Assembly: GCA_012513545.1 (NCBI GenBank)
Contig: JAAZCB010001153.1
Span: 1-6,845 of the forward strand
Reading direction: 5' to 3'
DNA length: 6,845 nt
Source of the DNA: Clostridiaceae bacterium
GTDB taxonomy: Bacteria > Bacillota_A > Clostridia > Acetivibrionales > Acetivibrionaceae
The position numbers and the translations under genes were made by a program. Each line of letters opens with the position of its first letter. The stretch's first letter is position 1. The notes beneath the pieces are model-generated. The model worked only from the letters and a program-made list of their open reading frames with translations, was not told the origin of the DNA and searched no databases. This document shows, piece after piece, positions 5,556 to 6,845 of this stretch.

Positions 5556-6662
5556 ATGACTGAGATTCTATTCTTGAACGAGCAAGAGATGATTAAAGCT
5601 GGAGTGCTTGATTCTGCACGATGCGTTGATGTTCTTGACGAAATGTTTCAATTGCTTGGCAAGGGTGATTATGTTTTGGGAGGTCCAAGACACAACGAGC
5701 ATGGAATTAAAATAAGCTTTCCTGAGAAGAGTGAATTTCCTAATATGCCATTAGACGGACCAGATAGACGTTTTATGGCCATGGTGGGATATTTGGGTGG
5801 TAGATTTAACGTCTGTGGAGAAAAGTGGTACGGATCAAATATTATCAATCCGCAAAGAGGTCTACCGCGTTCGGTATTAATTACTGTTCTTAATGATCCT
5901 GATACTTGCGAACCATTTGCAATTATGTCAGCGAACTTAGTAAGTGCCGTTCGTACGGGTGCAGTTCCAGGCGTAGGGGTAAGATACCTTGCACGTAAAG
6001 GATCCGAAGTATGTGCTATAATTGGAGCAGGACCGGTTAGCAAAGCTTGTTTCCAGGCAATATATGCAGAAGCTAAAGAGTTGAAGGAGATTATTGTATA
6101 TGACTTGTTCCCTGAAAAATCTGCTGCATTTATTGAATGGTCTAAAAAAGAATTAGGCATAGGTGGTATTGTTGCTAAATCCACTGAGGAAGCTGTTCGC
6201 CATGGAGATATTATTAGTGTTGCGGCATCAGCAGTAAAACCGGTTGATATTAAAGACGAGTGGGTGAAGAAAGGTTCGCTTATTATTGCAACGGGTAATT
6301 GTGAACTTGAAGAATCCTATATGTTCAGTTCAAAGATAGTGTATGATAATCCTCTAATGTGGGAAGCTTACATGCAAGATGCTAAGGAGATTCCGCCTGA
6401 TGAAAAACCACATCCAAGGCAAAAGTTCTTTGATCTGATTGAAGAGGGTAAACTGCCACCGTTTAGCGATACACTATCACTTGGAAAGATAACGATTGGA
6501 GCTCAAAAGGGCAGGGAGAATGATGAAGAACGTATCTTTTTAGGAACTAGCGGAATACCTGCTGAGGATGTTGCTTGGAGTTATGAGTGTTACCTAAAAG
6601 CAAAGGAACTCGGACTTGGAACTAAATTGCAGCTTTGGCCAGATAAACCTTATTGGGTGTAA
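5556..6662 (+). CDS. Ornithine cyclodeaminase/mu-crystallin family NAD(P)-dependent protein
   Basis: This 368-residue cytoplasmic protein has the family's two-part fold. The NAD(P)-binding Rossmann motif IIGAGPVSKACFQA lies at 155-168, preceded by the typical SAVRTGAVPGVGVRYLAR (130-147). Substrate-pocket residues seem retained: R45 in GGPRHNEHG, K90 in GEKWYGSN and R133 in AVRTGA, matching R45, K69 and R112 of Pseudomonas putida ornithine cyclodeaminase by my alignment from memory. The position of that enzyme's catalytic D228 appears to be N248 (ATGNCELEES, 245-254), so true ornithine cyclodeamination is doubtful. Relatives include imine/ketimine reductases, alanine dehydrogenases, SbnB-like oxidative hydrolases, and a subgroup I recall being labelled tyramine oxidase subunit B in databases; that label is unverified. 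It exceeds the usual 310-350 residues, mainly through an insertion at about 55-72 and a long C-terminal part. ATG 5556 follows AAAGGAGGAA (5538-5547). As the last gene of the operon, it probably processes the amino acid released by the amidohydrolase. Confidence 0.85.
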   Translation: MTEILFLNEQEMIKAGVLDSARCVDVLDEMFQLLGKGDYVLGGPRHNEHGIKISFPEKSEFPNMPLDGPDRRFMAMVGYLGGRFNVCGEKWYGSNIINPQRGLPRSVLITVLNDPDTCEPFAIMSANLVSAVRTGAVPGVGVRYLARKGSEVCAIIGAGPVSKACFQAIYAEAKELKEIIVYDLFPEKSAAFIEWSKKELGIGGIVAKSTEEAVRHGDIISVAASAVKPVDIKDEWVKKGSLIIATGNCELEESYMFSSKIVYDNPLMWEAYMQDAKEIPPDEKPHPRQKFFDLIEEGKLPPFSDTLSLGKITIGAQKGRENDEERIFLGTSGIPAEDVAWSYECYLKAKELGLGTKLQLWPDKPYWV

Positions 6663-6723
6663 TAGAAATTTCTACTAAACTGATGTTGTATTATTTTCTT
6701 GCCGCACCTGTACAGTCTATTCT

Positions 6724-6838
6724 GATATGATTTAGGAACAACTATACAATACGGTTCTGATTGTTAATAAGTGGTAGCAATCAGAACCGATTGTTATGTT
6801 TTATATTAATAATGTTGGATATGCTGAATTAGGAACAA
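6724..6838 (+). repeat. Short imperfect direct repeat flanking the terminal hairpin
   Basis: GATATG followed closely by TTAGGAACAA occurs at 6724-6741 and again at 6818-6838. The TTAGGAACAA core (6732-6741 and 6829-6838) is identical, 97 bases apart. The gap between the two parts is 2 bases in the first copy and 5 in the second. The hairpin at 6747-6793 lies between the copies. The rest of 6663-6845 holds no gene. A 12-bp palindrome, TAGAAATTTCTA (6663-6674), lies directly after the OCD-family stop. Confidence 0.4.
6747..6793 (+). terminator. Large hairpin closing the operon (probable terminator)
   Basis: CGGTTCTGATTG (6752-6763) and CAATCAGAACCG (6778-6789) form a perfect 12-bp stem around a 14-nt loop. 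Outer CAAT (6747-6750) pairs with ATTG (6790-6793) past a single bulged A, extending the stem to 16 bp. The sequence after it (TTATGTTTTATATT) is T-rich but interrupted, so termination efficiency is uncertain. It sits 85 bases after the last stop codon and is the only strong hairpin downstream of the operon. Confidence 0.6.
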
Positions 6839-6845
6839 TAAGAAT

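Noticed and set aside
5669..6184. Minus-strand 171-codon frame inside the OCD-family gene
   Set aside because: It is fully opposite a well-supported family gene with intact motifs. The translation resembles no family I know, so it is an antisense shadow.
1..6845. CRISPR array, tRNA/rRNA genes, transposase or phage genes
   Set aside because: No regularly spaced repeats, no recognisable RNA gene and no mobile-element protein were seen on either strand.

Overview
The window looks like a piece of a low-GC Gram-positive (clostridial-type Firmicute) chromosome. The DNA is AT-rich, the ribosome binding sites are strong and purine-rich (AAGGAGGAGG, AAAGGAGGA, GAAAGGAG), and the genes run co-directionally. 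It opens with the last 62 codons of a housekeeping gene that reads as the FtsH membrane protease. A compact accessory metabolic locus follows, and the window ends about 180 bases after it.

Layout: (1) 3-191, C-terminus of FtsH. (2) 192-433, a gene-free leader with several inverted repeats, the last of which partly covers the ribosome binding site of the next gene. (3) 434-2242, a sigma-54 (RpoN/SigL) enhancer-binding activator with two N-terminal CBS-like segments, a PAS domain, a complete AAA+ domain with GAFTGA, and a TyrR/Fis-like helix-turn-helix. (4) 2243-2566, a regulatory interval holding, in order, two tandem 18-bp dyads (candidate activator sites), an intrinsic terminator, and a textbook -24/-12 sigma-54 promoter. 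(5) 2567-3955, an M20D metallo-amidohydrolase close to AbgB. (6) 4097-5485, a GltS-like (ESS family) sodium:amino-acid symporter. (7) 5556-6662, an ornithine cyclodeaminase/mu-crystallin family NAD(P)-dependent enzyme. (8) 6663-6845, a large terminator-like hairpin flanked by a short direct repeat.

Inferred working model: the activator senses a metabolite or nucleotide through its CBS/PAS portion, binds the dyads about 180 bp upstream, and switches on the sigma-54 promoter. This induces a three-gene catabolic operon. The symporter imports an anionic or amino-acid-like conjugate, the amidohydrolase splits its amide bond to free an amino acid, and the OCD-family enzyme oxidises, reduces or cyclises the product. 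The substrate cannot be read from sequence. An N-acyl or aminoacyl amino acid such as an acyl-glutamate is the most economical guess. The individual families are well known. What may be undescribed is the combination: an AbgB-like hydrolase with neither AbgA nor AbgT, an ESS carrier in place of AbgT, and an OCD-family protein whose usual catalytic Asp appears to be Asn, all under a dedicated CBS-PAS activator.
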